Assembly (NCBI GenBank): GCA_014946745.1
Contig: JADCRD010000001.1
Location: 372,001 to 436,000, forward strand
Length of the DNA stretch: 64,000 nucleotides
DNA from: Lysobacterales bacterium
Lineage (GTDB): Bacteria > Pseudomonadota > Gammaproteobacteria > Xanthomonadales > Xanthomonadaceae
Reading direction: 5' to 3'
The notes under the pieces were generated by a model. That model ran no database searches. It was not told where the DNA came from and saw only the letters and a program-made list of their open reading frames with translations. The position numbers and the translations under genes were made by a program. The number at the start of each line of letters is the position of its first letter. Within the stretch, counting starts at the first letter, position 1. Below are positions 23,516 to 32,612 of this stretch, in pieces.

Positions 23516-24799
23516 TCAGCGCTCGCCTGCTCCGGGCTGGGCGAGCAGTGAGTCGAAGGCCCGGACATCCCCCTGGTGCTCGGCGGGTTCGATCCCCAGC
23601 AGCCGGCAGAGCAGGGCGTAGACGTCCACCGCGTGCACGCGCGGCACGCTCGATCCCGGACGGAAGGCGGGGCCGTAGCCCACGAACAGCGCCTGCATCT
23701 CCGGCAGGGTGGGGTCGTAGCCGTGGCCGCCGCGCTTGGGCGTGCGGCCGGGCAGGTTCAGTGCGCGACGGGTCGCGATGACGTGGGGCGGCTCTGCCTG
23801 GCAGGTGATTCGCGGCACGCGAGGATGCGATCCGAACTGCCATTCCTGCGGGAAGTCCTGCGGTCGGAAGCAGCGCATGTGCGGATGCTCGCGCAGCAGC
23901 GCCGCTTCGACTTCGGCGCGACGTCCGCGTCTGGGTTCGATTCCCGCCGAAGCCCCGAAGCTGATCAGCTCGAAGCTGCGCGGATCCAGCAGTTCATCGA
24001 GCAGGATGGGCCGTGACTCGTCGATCGCGGTCATGCCGTGATCGGCCACCAGCACAAGATTGACGCGGCCGGCCCAGGTCGACGCTTCGATGCCCTCGAT
24101 CAGCGCCGCGATGGCGGTGTCGACCGAGCGCACCGCGCGCCGCAGCGCCGGCGCATCGGGGCCGTGGTCGTGACCCACCGAGTCGACCTGCTCGAAATAC
24201 AGGGTCATGAAGTCCGGACGGGTGGACTCCGGTCGGTTCAGCCAGTCCAGCACCTGCCGCACGCGCGCGGTGCTGGTGAGGCTGGCGTCGTACGGAAGCC
24301 AGTCGTCGGGATGCTGACCCTGCACGTTGGCCTCGCTGCCGGGCCAGAACAGGGTGGCCGTGCGCAGGCCGTGGCGACGCGCGGTGATCCACACCGGTTC
24401 GCCGCCCCACCAGCGGCCGTCCGCGACCGCCGTGCGCATGTGCATGGCGAACAGCCCCAGCTCCGGGTCGCGCATGGTGTTGTTGAGGATGCCGTGGCGA
24501 TCGGGGTGGAGGCCGGTCACCAGGGTGTAGTGGTTGGGAAAGGTCAGCGACGGATACGCGGGCTGCATGGCCTCGGCACGTCCGCCCTGCTCGGCGAGGC
24601 GGCGCAGCGTCTGCGCTTCGGGGAACTGCAGGTAGTCCGGGCGGAAGCCGTCGATGCCGATCAGCAGCACCGGCAACGGCCGCGCAGCGGCGCGCTCGTC
24701 CGCGTGCGGCGACAGCGCGCAGGCCGACAGCAGGAGGACGAGGGCGCAGAGGCCAATGCGTCGAAGGGTCGCGGACGCAGCGAAAGCACGGGTTGCCAT
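23516..24799 (-). CDS. Nucleotide pyrophosphatase/phosphodiesterase (NPP), lipoprotein
   Basis: 427 aa. The ATG at 24799 gives a signal peptide ending in lipobox LSAC (Cys27), so it is probably an envelope lipoprotein. Alkaline phosphatase superfamily: metal Asp50 in LIGIDGFRPDY, nucleophile Thr86 in YPSLTFPNHYTLV, then DSVGHDHGP, VADHGM and the last metal His in GGHGY. This is the layout of the Xanthomonas NPP, which splits nucleotide pyrophosphate and phosphodiester bonds. It converges with plsB with a 25-base gap. Confidence 0.9.
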   Translation of the reverse strand: MATRAFAASATLRRIGLCALVLLLSACALSPHADERAAARPLPVLLIGIDGFRPDYLQFPEAQTLRRLAEQGGRAEAMQPAYPSLTFPNHYTLVTGLHPDRHGILNNTMRDPELGLFAMHMRTAVADGRWWGGEPVWITARRHGLRTATLFWPGSEANVQGQHPDDWLPYDASLTSTARVRQVLDWLNRPESTRPDFMTLYFEQVDSVGHDHGPDAPALRRAVRSVDTAIAALIEGIEASTWAGRVNLVLVADHGMTAIDESRPILLDELLDPRSFELISFGASAGIEPRRGRRAEVEAALLREHPHMRCFRPQDFPQEWQFGSHPRVPRITCQAEPPHVIATRRALNLPGRTPKRGGHGYDPTLPEMQALFVGYGPAFRPGSSVPRVHAVDVYALLCRLLGIEPAEHQGDVRAFDSLLAQPGAGER

Positions 24800-25043
24800 C
24801 CGCAGAAGTATGCGGCGGTGCAGCGGGCCAAGCCTGCGCCAAAGGGCATGCCCAGTCAGCGGGGCCACTCGCAGTGCGGGCGAGCGTGCCGCGCGAACAT
24901 CGATTCGCGGCAACGTGCGGACTGCGTGTCCGGGGTAGCGCCAAACGAACACCACGACGCAGGCGTGACTGCAGCCGCGGGGCGCGAGCCCAAGACAGCG
25001 CCAGCCGCAGCGCCCGTGGTCCGCGAGAGCTCTCGGCAGGCGC
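24800..25043. other. Spacer upstream of the NPP gene
   Basis: 244 bases between two minus-strand genes. I see no gene, no clear hairpin terminator and no convincing promoter hexamers. Confidence 0.5.
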
Positions 25044-27233
25044 TCAGCTGACCGGCCGCAGCTGCGGCTTCAGCCAGCGCTGACCGTCGCCCGCCAGCCA
25101 CACCTCAAGCTCTGCCGCCGGCATGGGGCGTGCGTAGTAGTAGCCCTGCGCGACCGGGCAGCCGGCCTGCAGCAGGAACTGGTGCTGCTCCAGGGTCTCC
25201 ACGCCCTCGGCGACAACGGTTTGGCCGAGGCTGCGGCCGATGCCCATCACCGCGCTGGCCAGCGCGCGGTCGCCCGCGTCGGTTTCGATGTCGCGTACAA
25301 AACTGCGGTCGAGCTTCAGCTCGTCGACCGGCAGGCGCTTGAGATACGAAAGGCTCGAATAGCCGGTGCCGAAGTCGTCGACCGACAGATGCACGCCAAG
25401 CCGGTTCAGACTGTCGAGGTCGGCGCGCACGTGGGGCTCGTCGATCAGCATCAGGCGCTCGGTGATTTCCAGCGTGAGCGCGGTGGGCGGCAGCCGGTAG
25501 CGCTGCAGCACCAGACGCACGTGGGCGGGCACGTCGTCCTGCCGGAAGCGCTGTGCCGACAGGTTCACCGCCACCGCCGGCACCGGCAGTCCCTTGGTCT
25601 GCCATTCGGACAGCTGCGCGCAGGCCTTTTCGAGCACCCAGGCGTCGAGTGCGTTGATCAGTCCGCAGTCCTCGGCCAAAGGAATGAACTGGTCCGGAGG
25701 CACCCTGCCAAGCTCCGGGTGGGTCCAGCGCACCAGCGCCTCCACGCCGGCCAGGCCAGGGCGACCCAACAGCACCTTGGGCTGATAGTGCAGCTCCAGC
25801 GCATCGCGGCTCATCGCCAGCCGAAGCGCGCTCTCGAGCTGGATGCGCAGGCGCGCGTTCTCGTTCATCGAGGCCAGGAAGAAGCGCACGCAGCCGCGGC
25901 CGTCGCGCTTGGCCTCGTACATCGCGATGTCGGCATTGCGCATCAGCGTGTCGAAATCGCGGGCGTCATCGGGGAACTGGCTGATGCCCATGCTGACGCT
26001 CGGCATCAGCGTCTGGCCGCCGATCTCGACGCGCTGTGCCACCGCGCGCAGGGCTTTCTCGGCCGCTACGGCGCTCTCGTTGGCGTCGCTGTCGGGAAAC
26101 AGGATGACGAACTCATCGCCGCCAAAGCGGCTGATGGTGTCGGAGTCGCGCAGCGTTCGGCGCAGGCGATGGGCGACTTCACGCAGCAGTTCGTCGCCCG
26201 CCGAGTGGCCCAGCGAGTCGTTGATGTTCTTGAAGCGATCGACGTCGAGCACCGCCAGGCTGAGCTTGCGACCATCGCGCGCGGCTTGCTGCAGTGCCAT
26301 GCGCGCGCGATCGACCAGCAGCGCGCGGTTGGGCAGTCCGGTCAAGGGGTCGTAAAAGGCGAGACGTTCGATCTCGGCCTGGTTGTCGTCGTGCTGGATG
26401 GCCACCCGGCACAGCTGGATGCAGGCGTCGACCATGCGGCGGTGGAAGCGGCTGGGGCCGCGCGCCTCGCGGTAGTAGAAGGCGAAGGTCGCAATCACCT
26501 TGCCGTCGCGCCCGGTGACCGGCGTAGACCAGCAGGCCATCAGCCCCAAGGGCAACACGAGCTGCTTGAACGGCGCCCACAGCGGGTCGTTCGCGATATC
26601 GCGAACTTCAACTTCCTCACCGCGGAAGGCGGCGGTGCCGCAGGAGCCCGCGACGGGACCGATGGCGACGCCATCGATCGCGCTGGAGTAGGAGATCGGC
26701 AAGCTGGGCGAGGCCAGCGGTCTGAGCTTGCCTTCTGCGTCGATCCGCAGCACCGAGCAGACCACTTCGGGCGAGAGGGCCTCCACCTGTCGGCACAGCA
26801 AGTCGAGTACCGCGCGCAGCGGCCGGCCCAAGGCCACCGACTCCAGCACGTCGCGCTGCAGCAGATTGACGGCGGCTTCCTGCTGCCGGTCCAGCAGGGG
26901 GAAGGTCAGGCCAACCACGGCGTCGAGCGCCGGGTGCTTGCACAGCCGCAGCTCGATGGCGTCGAGCTTGCCTCCGGAGCTGTTCAGCGCAGCGGGTGCG
27001 AGCAGGGCGGTGGGGCTGGTCTCCATGCCGGCCAGCAGGCGCTGCCAGCGCGCGGTATCGAGATCGGCGACCAGCTCACCGACGGTGCTTGGCGCGCGCC
27101 CGCCAATGCGCTCTCTGAGCGAGGCATTCATGCCCAGCAGTCGGCCCGTCGCGTCGGCCAGAAACGCGCCGACCGAGGTGCCTTCGAACAGCTCGATCGC
27201 CGCGCTTCGACCCACGTGGCTGGCCGTGTTCAC
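25044..27233 (-). CDS. GAF-GGDEF-EAL cyclic-di-GMP protein
   Basis: 729 aa if the GTG at 27233 starts it; a TTG nine codons upstream is also open, and no ATG gives a full first domain. Order: a PAS-like N-terminal region (10-100), GAF domain (about 125-280), GGDEF domain (290-455; intact RFGGDEF at 369-375), EAL domain (480-725; VEALVRW, ITERLMLID, DDFGTGYSSLSYLKRLP, EGVET). The GGDEF signature argues for possible diguanylate cyclase activity; the EAL metal and catalytic motifs argue for c-di-GMP phosphodiesterase activity. Bifunctional or one-sided is undecidable here. No membrane segments, so cytosolic sensing through GAF/PAS. Divergent from the tetR gene. Confidence 0.9.
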   Translation of the reverse strand: MNTASHVGRSAAIELFEGTSVGAFLADATGRLLGMNASLRERIGGRAPSTVGELVADLDTARWQRLLAGMETSPTALLAPAALNSSGGKLDAIELRLCKHPALDAVVGLTFPLLDRQQEAAVNLLQRDVLESVALGRPLRAVLDLLCRQVEALSPEVVCSVLRIDAEGKLRPLASPSLPISYSSAIDGVAIGPVAGSCGTAAFRGEEVEVRDIANDPLWAPFKQLVLPLGLMACWSTPVTGRDGKVIATFAFYYREARGPSRFHRRMVDACIQLCRVAIQHDDNQAEIERLAFYDPLTGLPNRALLVDRARMALQQAARDGRKLSLAVLDVDRFKNINDSLGHSAGDELLREVAHRLRRTLRDSDTISRFGGDEFVILFPDSDANESAVAAEKALRAVAQRVEIGGQTLMPSVSMGISQFPDDARDFDTLMRNADIAMYEAKRDGRGCVRFFLASMNENARLRIQLESALRLAMSRDALELHYQPKVLLGRPGLAGVEALVRWTHPELGRVPPDQFIPLAEDCGLINALDAWVLEKACAQLSEWQTKGLPVPAVAVNLSAQRFRQDDVPAHVRLVLQRYRLPPTALTLEITERLMLIDEPHVRADLDSLNRLGVHLSVDDFGTGYSSLSYLKRLPVDELKLDRSFVRDIETDAGDRALASAVMGIGRSLGQTVVAEGVETLEQHQFLLQAGCPVAQGYYYARPMPAAELEVWLAGDGQRWLKPQLRPVS

Positions 27234-27423
27234 AGCGCCACCGCCGCGCTGCCGCAGCAAGCGCCACGCGCGGACAGCGGCGCGAGCGAGGAGATGACGC
27301 CTTTGGTCTGGGCGAGAGGCATGGCTTGGTAATCGGCTGCAAGGCGTGTGCCGGCCTTAAGGGGCGGCGTCTTGGCGGTTTTCTGTCTGAAAGCTGAACG
27401 CAGAAGCGTCCCTTCTTAGATTT

Positions 27424-27445
27424 CTATACAGTACGTTCTGTACAG
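27424..27445. promoter_or_regulatory. Palindromic operator upstream of the TetR/RND operon
   Basis: A 22-base near-perfect palindrome with half-site CTRTACAGWAC; nine of eleven base pairs are symmetric. It ends ten bases before the tetR ATG. Position and symmetry fit a TetR-family operator through which the repressor would control itself and the downstream efflux genes. It contains TATACA, a possible -10, so repressor binding would block RNA polymerase. Confidence 0.75.
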
Positions 27446-27455
27446 TTTTGCCCCT

Positions 27456-28058
27456 ATGACTCGCCCTCCCAAAGCCCGCCAGCGCGTTCTGGACGCCGCC
27501 CGCCGCATCGTTGAAGAACGCGGCGCCGGCCATTTGACCTTCGACGAGCTGGCCCGCGAGAGCGGCGTCACCCGCGGTGGTATCACCTACCACTTCCCGA
27601 CCAAGGAAGACCTGCTGCGCGCCCTGATCGAAGCCGACATGCAGCAGTGGGATGCCGCCGCCGCTCCGCCTCCCGATCTGCCCGTCGGTTGCGTGTGCCC
27701 GCGGACCGCCGCGGCGCTCGGCCAGTTGCGCTGTCACCTCAGCGAGGACGAAGGCCACAAGCGCTTCGTGCACGGCATGTTGAGCGCAGCCATGGTCGAC
27801 CACAGCCTGCTCGATCCGGTGCGTCGACACCACGCGCAGGAGTTCGCGGACTGGGTTTGGGATGAGACAGACCTGCGTCGCTTTCTCCTGCTGGCCGCTG
27901 CCGAAGGCTTGTTCTGGCAGGACCTGTTCAACCTGAGCCCGATGCCCACCGAGGCTCGCCTCCGGCTCAAGGCCCTGATCGAGCGTCTGCTGATCGAGTG
28001 GGCAGGCGCTGTCGAAACCCCCGCCGCACCAAACGACCACAGCACGCCGGCCGCCTGA
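27456..28058 (+). CDS. TetR-family transcriptional regulator of the RND operon
   Basis: 200 aa. The N-terminal DNA-binding domain has the three-helix pattern with recognition helix GVTRGGITYHFPTKEDLL (about 37-54). The C-terminal ligand domain contains CVCP and many hydrophobic residues, as in drug-sensing members. It is the first gene of a same-strand cluster, 39 bases before the membrane-fusion gene, and a palindrome lies in its leader. Repression relieved by a pump substrate is the likely mode, inferred from family and context. Confidence 0.9.
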   Translation: MTRPPKARQRVLDAARRIVEERGAGHLTFDELARESGVTRGGITYHFPTKEDLLRALIEADMQQWDAAAAPPPDLPVGCVCPRTAAALGQLRCHLSEDEGHKRFVHGMLSAAMVDHSLLDPVRRHHAQEFADWVWDETDLRRFLLLAAAEGLFWQDLFNLSPMPTEARLRLKALIERLLIEWAGAVETPAAPNDHSTPAA

Positions 28059-28097
28059 GCCGCTGCGATCCGCTTTCCAACTTCCAAGGAACTACCT

Positions 28098-29345
28098 ATG
28101 CCTGCAGCCCCGCGTTTCCGGATTGATCCGCGGCTCCTCCCCGTGGCTCTCGCTGTGGCCGTATTGACGGCCTGCTCGGGCGGCGGTGGAGCAGCGATGC
28201 AAATGCCGCCCACCGAGGTCAACGTCGCCACCGTTGTGTCCAAGCCCGTCACCCAGTGGGATGAGTTCACCGGCCGCATCGAGGCCGTCGAGCACATCGA
28301 GATCCGGCCGCGGGTCGCCGGCTATCTCACCGGCATTCATTTCAAGGAAGGCGGTGCGGTCAAGGCCGGCGACCTGCTGTTCACCATTGACGACCGCGAG
28401 TACCGGGCGGCGGTCGCCAGCGCGCGCGCCGATCTTGCCCGCGCCGAAGCGCGTCGCGCACTGGCCGAGACGGAGTTCAAGCGCAGCCAAGCGCTGGTCG
28501 AAGCGCGCGCGGTGAGCGCCGGTGAGCTGGAGAGCCGCCAGAACGAAGCGCGCCAGGCCGACGCCGACGTGCTGGCCGCTCGCGCGCGAGTCGAGCAGGC
28601 GGAGCTGAGCCTGGGCTTCACCCGCATCACCTCGCCGATCGACGGCCGCGTCAGCGTCGCGCGCCTGCGCGTTGGCAACCTGGTGTCGCCCGGCGAGCCG
28701 GTGTTGACCACGGTGGTCTCGCTCGATCCGGTCTATGTCAGCTTCCAGGGCGACGAGCGCGCCTACCTGCGCTACCAGGCGCTGGCCCGCCGCGGTGAGC
28801 GCGAGAGTTCGCGTGACGCGGCCAATCCCGTGCGCGTGGGCCTGGCCGATGAACAGGGCTTTCCGTATGAGGGGCGCATGGTGTTCGTCGACAACGCCGT
28901 CGACCCCGCCACCGGCACGATCTTCGCGCGCGCCGAGCTGGCCAATCCGGACGGCGTGTTCACTCCTGGCCTGTTCGCGCGCGTGCAGCTGCTCGGCGAG
29001 CGACTGGACAGCGCGCTGCTGGTGCACCCGCAGGCCGTGCTCACCGATCAGGACCGCCGTTACGTCTACGTCGCCGACCAGGTCACCCTGCCCCCGGAGA
29101 TGGGTGGCACCGGCGAGCCGCATCTGGGTGCCGTGCGCAAGGACGTGGTGCTGGGGCCGATCATCGACGGTCTGGTCGTCGTCGAGCAGGGTCTTGACGC
29201 CGACGACCGGGTGATCGTGAACGGCATGCGCAAGATCTTCTTCCCCGGTGCGCCGGTGCAGCCGATCGATGTGCCGATGGACCAGCCGAACACCGTACAG
29301 GCCGCGCCCGCTGCCGCGCCCGCCGCGGCCGGGGACGAGGGCTGA
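28098..29345 (+). CDS. RND efflux periplasmic adaptor (MexE-like lipoprotein)
   Basis: 415 aa. Lipobox LTAC (Cys26) anchors it in the inner membrane. Membrane-fusion protein: barrel-sandwich halves (VEHIEIRPRVAGYLTGIHFK and SLGFTRITSPIDGRVSVARL) flank an alpha hairpin of about residues 105-165, then a beta-barrel and membrane-proximal domain ending with GMRKIFFPGAPVQP. The KIFFPG ending is typical of the MexE branch. It links the pump to the outer-membrane channel. The stop is three bases before the pump start. Confidence 0.93.
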   Translation: MPAAPRFRIDPRLLPVALAVAVLTACSGGGGAAMQMPPTEVNVATVVSKPVTQWDEFTGRIEAVEHIEIRPRVAGYLTGIHFKEGGAVKAGDLLFTIDDREYRAAVASARADLARAEARRALAETEFKRSQALVEARAVSAGELESRQNEARQADADVLAARARVEQAELSLGFTRITSPIDGRVSVARLRVGNLVSPGEPVLTTVVSLDPVYVSFQGDERAYLRYQALARRGERESSRDAANPVRVGLADEQGFPYEGRMVFVDNAVDPATGTIFARAELANPDGVFTPGLFARVQLLGERLDSALLVHPQAVLTDQDRRYVYVADQVTLPPEMGGTGEPHLGAVRKDVVLGPIIDGLVVVEQGLDADDRVIVNGMRKIFFPGAPVQPIDVPMDQPNTVQAAPAAAPAAAGDEG

Positions 29346-29348
29346 TCC

Positions 29349-32300
29349 ATGGCCCACTCCGACCTTTCCCGCGTCTTCGTCGACCGGCCGATTCTGGCCG
29401 CCGTCCTGTCCATCGTCATCTTCGTGGCCGGCCTGATCGCCATCCCCAACCTGCCGATCACCGAGTACCCGGAAGTCGCGCCGCCCAGCGTGCAGGTCAC
29501 CGCGATCTATCCCGGCGCCAACCCCAAGACCATCGCCGACACCGTGGCCGCCCCGCTCGAGGAGGCGATCAACGGCGTCGAGAACATGATCTACATGAAG
29601 TCGGCGGCGTCCTCGGACGGTACCGTCGTGCTGACGATCACCTTCGCGCTGGGCACCGACGTGGACCTCGCGGCCGTGCAGGTGCAGAACCGCGTCGCCC
29701 AGGCCCTGCCGCGCCTGCCCGACTCGGTGCGAGCGCTCGGCGTCACCACCGCCAAGGTGTCGCCGAACATCACGATGGTGGTGCACCTGCTGTCGCCGGA
29801 TAAGCGCTACGACGGACTGTACCTGTCGAACTTCGCGAACCTCAACGTCAAGGACGAACTCGCGCGCCTGCCCGGCGTGGGCAACGCGCAGGCCTTCGGC
29901 GCGGGCGTCTATGCGATGCGCGTCTGGATCGACCCCGATCAGGCGGCCGCGCGCGGGCTGACCGCGCTCGACGTGGTGGGGGCGATCCGCGAGCAGAACG
30001 TGCAGGTGTCGGCCGGTGCGATCGGCGCGTCGCCGCAGCCGAGTGGCGCTTCGGTACAGCTGCTCGTCAACGCGCGCGGTCGACTTGAAACCCCCGAGCA
30101 GTTCGGCGCCATCGTGCTCAAGACCGGCGAGAACGGGGCGGTCACGCGGCTTCGCGACGTCGCGCGCATCGAGCTGGGCTCGAACACGTACGCGCTGAAC
30201 AGCTACCTCAACAACACCGAAGCCGCGGCGATCGTCATCTTCGAGGCGCCCGGCGCGAACTCGATCGCGCTGTCCGATGCCGTCCGCGCCCGCATGGCCG
30301 AGCTCAAGCAGAGCTTCCCCGAAGGCGTCGACTACGCGATCGCCTACGACCCCACCGTCTTCGTGCGTGCCTCGGTCGATTCGGTGATCACGACCCTGCT
30401 GGAGGCCGTGCTGCTGGTGGTGCTCGTGGTCGTGGTGTTCCTGCAGACCTGGCGCGCCTCCATCATTCCGCTGCTGGCAGTGCCCGTGTCCATCGTCGGC
30501 ACCTTCGCGGTGCTGCTGCTCCTCGGCTATTCGATCAATGTGCTGACCCTGTTCGGGCTGGTGCTGGCGATCGGCATCGTGGTCGACGACGCCATCGTGG
30601 TCGTCGAGAACGTCGAGCGTCACATCGAGGAAGGGCTGGCCCCCATCGACGCCGCGCACAAGGCGATGAGCGAGGTGTCCGGGCCGATCGTCGCGATCTC
30701 GCTGGTGCTGGCGGCGGTGTTCGTGCCGATCGCCTTCATCGACGGCGTGACCGGCCAGTTCTACCGCCAGTTCGCGGTGACCATCGCGGTGTCCGTGCTG
30801 ATCTCCGCGTTCAACTCGCTGACCTTGAGCCCGGCGCTGGCCGCGGTGCTGCTCAAGCCCCACGGCGCACCGAAGGACGCGCTGGCGCGCGGCATAGATC
30901 GCGTGTTCGGCCGCTTCTTCGCCTGGTTCAACGCCCGCTTCAAGCGCAGCTCGGACCGCTATGCCGGCCGCATCGGCGGCACCATTGCGCGGGCGCCGCG
31001 CCTGCTCGTCACCTACGCCGTGCTTGTGGTTGTCACGGTGCTCGGATTCACGCAGATCCCCGGCGGCTTCATTCCGACCCAGGACAAGCAGTATCTGTTC
31101 GCTGGCGTGCAGCTGCCGGAAGGGGCGACGCTGGAGCGCACCGAGGCCGCGATGAAGCGCATGGGTGAGATCGCGCTGGAAACGCCCGGCGTCGCTGATG
31201 TCGTGCAGTTTCCTGGCCTCAACGCCATCCACTTCGTCAGTACGCCCAACGTCGGCGTGATGTTCATCGGTCTGGATCCGCCCGGCGAGCTGCCCAAGCC
31301 GGCTGCGGCCATCGCGGGCGAACTGACTGGCAAGTTCGGCGCCATCCAGGACGGCATGGCCTTCGCCTTCATGCCGCCGCCGGTGAACGGCTACGGCAAT
31401 GCCGCGGGCGTCGAGGCCTATGTGCAGGATCGTCAGCGCATCGGCTACGGCGAGCTCAACGTCGCCACGCAGGCCCTGACCGGAACGATCAGCCAGCTGC
31501 CCGGCTTCGGCCCCGGCTCGGCCTTCTCCTCCTTCCAGGCCAACGTGCCGCAGCTCGATGCGGTGGTGGACCGCGACAAGGTCAAGGAGGGCGGGCTTGC
31601 GCTGACCGATGTCTTCGACAGCCTGCAGATCTACCTCGGCAGCGCCTATGTCAACGACTTCAACCTGTTCGGCCGCACCTACTCGGTCTACGCACAGGCG
31701 GATGCCCCCTTCCGCGACGAGGTGGGCGATGTGGCACGCCTGCAGGTGCGCAATGCGCAGGGCGAGATGGTGCCGCTGGGCAGCGTGGTCGAGCTGGTGC
31801 CGAGCTTCGGCCCCGATCCGGTGGTGCGTTACAACGGCTACCCCGCGGCCGATGTCAGCGCCAGCCCCTTCGATCCGGCCGCGGTCAGCAGCAGCGACGC
31901 TGTCGGCATCGCCCGCGACACCGCCGCCCAGGTGCTGCCGCGCGGCATGAGCCTTGAGTTCACCGGCCTGACCTACCAGCAGGTCAACCAGGGCATCGCG
32001 CAGTACCTGGTGTTTCCGCTGTGTGTGCTGCTGGTCTTCCTGGTGCTGGCCGCGCTGTACGAGAGCTGGTCGCTGCCGCTGGCGGTGATCCTGATCGTGC
32101 CGATGTGCCTGCTGTCGGCGCTCGGCGGCATCTGGGTGCTCAACAAGATCAACGAGGGCTGGTACATCGCGCAGATCATCCTTGGTTGGATCAACCCGAT
32201 GACCGCCGCGCCGCCCACCATCATCGACATGAACGTGTTCACCCAGATTGGCCTGGTCGTGCTGATGGGCCTGGCCTGCAAGAACGCCATCCTGATCGTC

Positions 32301-32612
32301 GAGTTCGCCCGCGATCTGGAGAAGCAGGGCCGCGGCATCGTCGACGCTGCGGTCGAGGCCTGCCGCCTGCGTCTGCGGCCGATCCTGATGACCAGCTTCG
32401 CCTTCTGCGCCGGCGTGCTGCCGCTGGTGTTCGCCAGCGGCGCCGGTGCCGAGGTCCGCCATGTGATGGGCGTGACCGTGTTCTTCGGCATGCTCGGCGT
32501 GACCTTCTTCGGCCTGTTCTTCACTCCGGTGTTCTATGTGGTCATCCGCAAACTGGTCGAGCGCCGCCGCGCCCGCCCGGCCGCTGCCGAGGAGGCGCCC
32601 GCCCATGCTTAA
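29349..32612 (+). CDS. RND efflux transporter, HAE1 family (MexF-like)
   Basis: 1087 aa. Inner-membrane, proton-driven drug exporter, trimeric, twelve membrane helices with two large periplasmic loops. Asp413 and Asp414 (GIVVDDAIVVVENVER) and Lys978 (CKNAILIVEFARD) are the proton-relay residues. FLQTWRASIIPLLAVPVSIV is helix 2-3 and PLLAV is typical of MexF/AcrB. Family members are usually 1030-1065 aa; the extra length is largely a segment around 933-960 (NEGWYIAQIILGWINPM) between the tenth and eleventh helices. The adaptor precedes it and the outer-membrane gene overlaps it by eight bases. Confidence 0.95.
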   Translation: MAHSDLSRVFVDRPILAAVLSIVIFVAGLIAIPNLPITEYPEVAPPSVQVTAIYPGANPKTIADTVAAPLEEAINGVENMIYMKSAASSDGTVVLTITFALGTDVDLAAVQVQNRVAQALPRLPDSVRALGVTTAKVSPNITMVVHLLSPDKRYDGLYLSNFANLNVKDELARLPGVGNAQAFGAGVYAMRVWIDPDQAAARGLTALDVVGAIREQNVQVSAGAIGASPQPSGASVQLLVNARGRLETPEQFGAIVLKTGENGAVTRLRDVARIELGSNTYALNSYLNNTEAAAIVIFEAPGANSIALSDAVRARMAELKQSFPEGVDYAIAYDPTVFVRASVDSVITTLLEAVLLVVLVVVVFLQTWRASIIPLLAVPVSIVGTFAVLLLLGYSINVLTLFGLVLAIGIVVDDAIVVVENVERHIEEGLAPIDAAHKAMSEVSGPIVAISLVLAAVFVPIAFIDGVTGQFYRQFAVTIAVSVLISAFNSLTLSPALAAVLLKPHGAPKDALARGIDRVFGRFFAWFNARFKRSSDRYAGRIGGTIARAPRLLVTYAVLVVVTVLGFTQIPGGFIPTQDKQYLFAGVQLPEGATLERTEAAMKRMGEIALETPGVADVVQFPGLNAIHFVSTPNVGVMFIGLDPPGELPKPAAAIAGELTGKFGAIQDGMAFAFMPPPVNGYGNAAGVEAYVQDRQRIGYGELNVATQALTGTISQLPGFGPGSAFSSFQANVPQLDAVVDRDKVKEGGLALTDVFDSLQIYLGSAYVNDFNLFGRTYSVYAQADAPFRDEVGDVARLQVRNAQGEMVPLGSVVELVPSFGPDPVVRYNGYPAADVSASPFDPAAVSSSDAVGIARDTAAQVLPRGMSLEFTGLTYQQVNQGIAQYLVFPLCVLLVFLVLAALYESWSLPLAVILIVPMCLLSALGGIWVLNKINEGWYIAQIILGWINPMTAAPPTIIDMNVFTQIGLVVLMGLACKNAILIVEFARDLEKQGRGIVDAAVEACRLRLRPILMTSFAFCAGVLPLVFASGAGAEVRHVMGVTVFFGMLGVTFFGLFFTPVFYVVIRKLVERRRARPAAAEEAPAHA

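Noticed and set aside
24961-25043. Third copy of the GGACCRGTGGTCC repeat near CCCGTGGTCCGCGAG
   Set aside because: Only the GTGGTCCG half matches; the flanks do not align with the copies at 3.8 and 17.6 kb.
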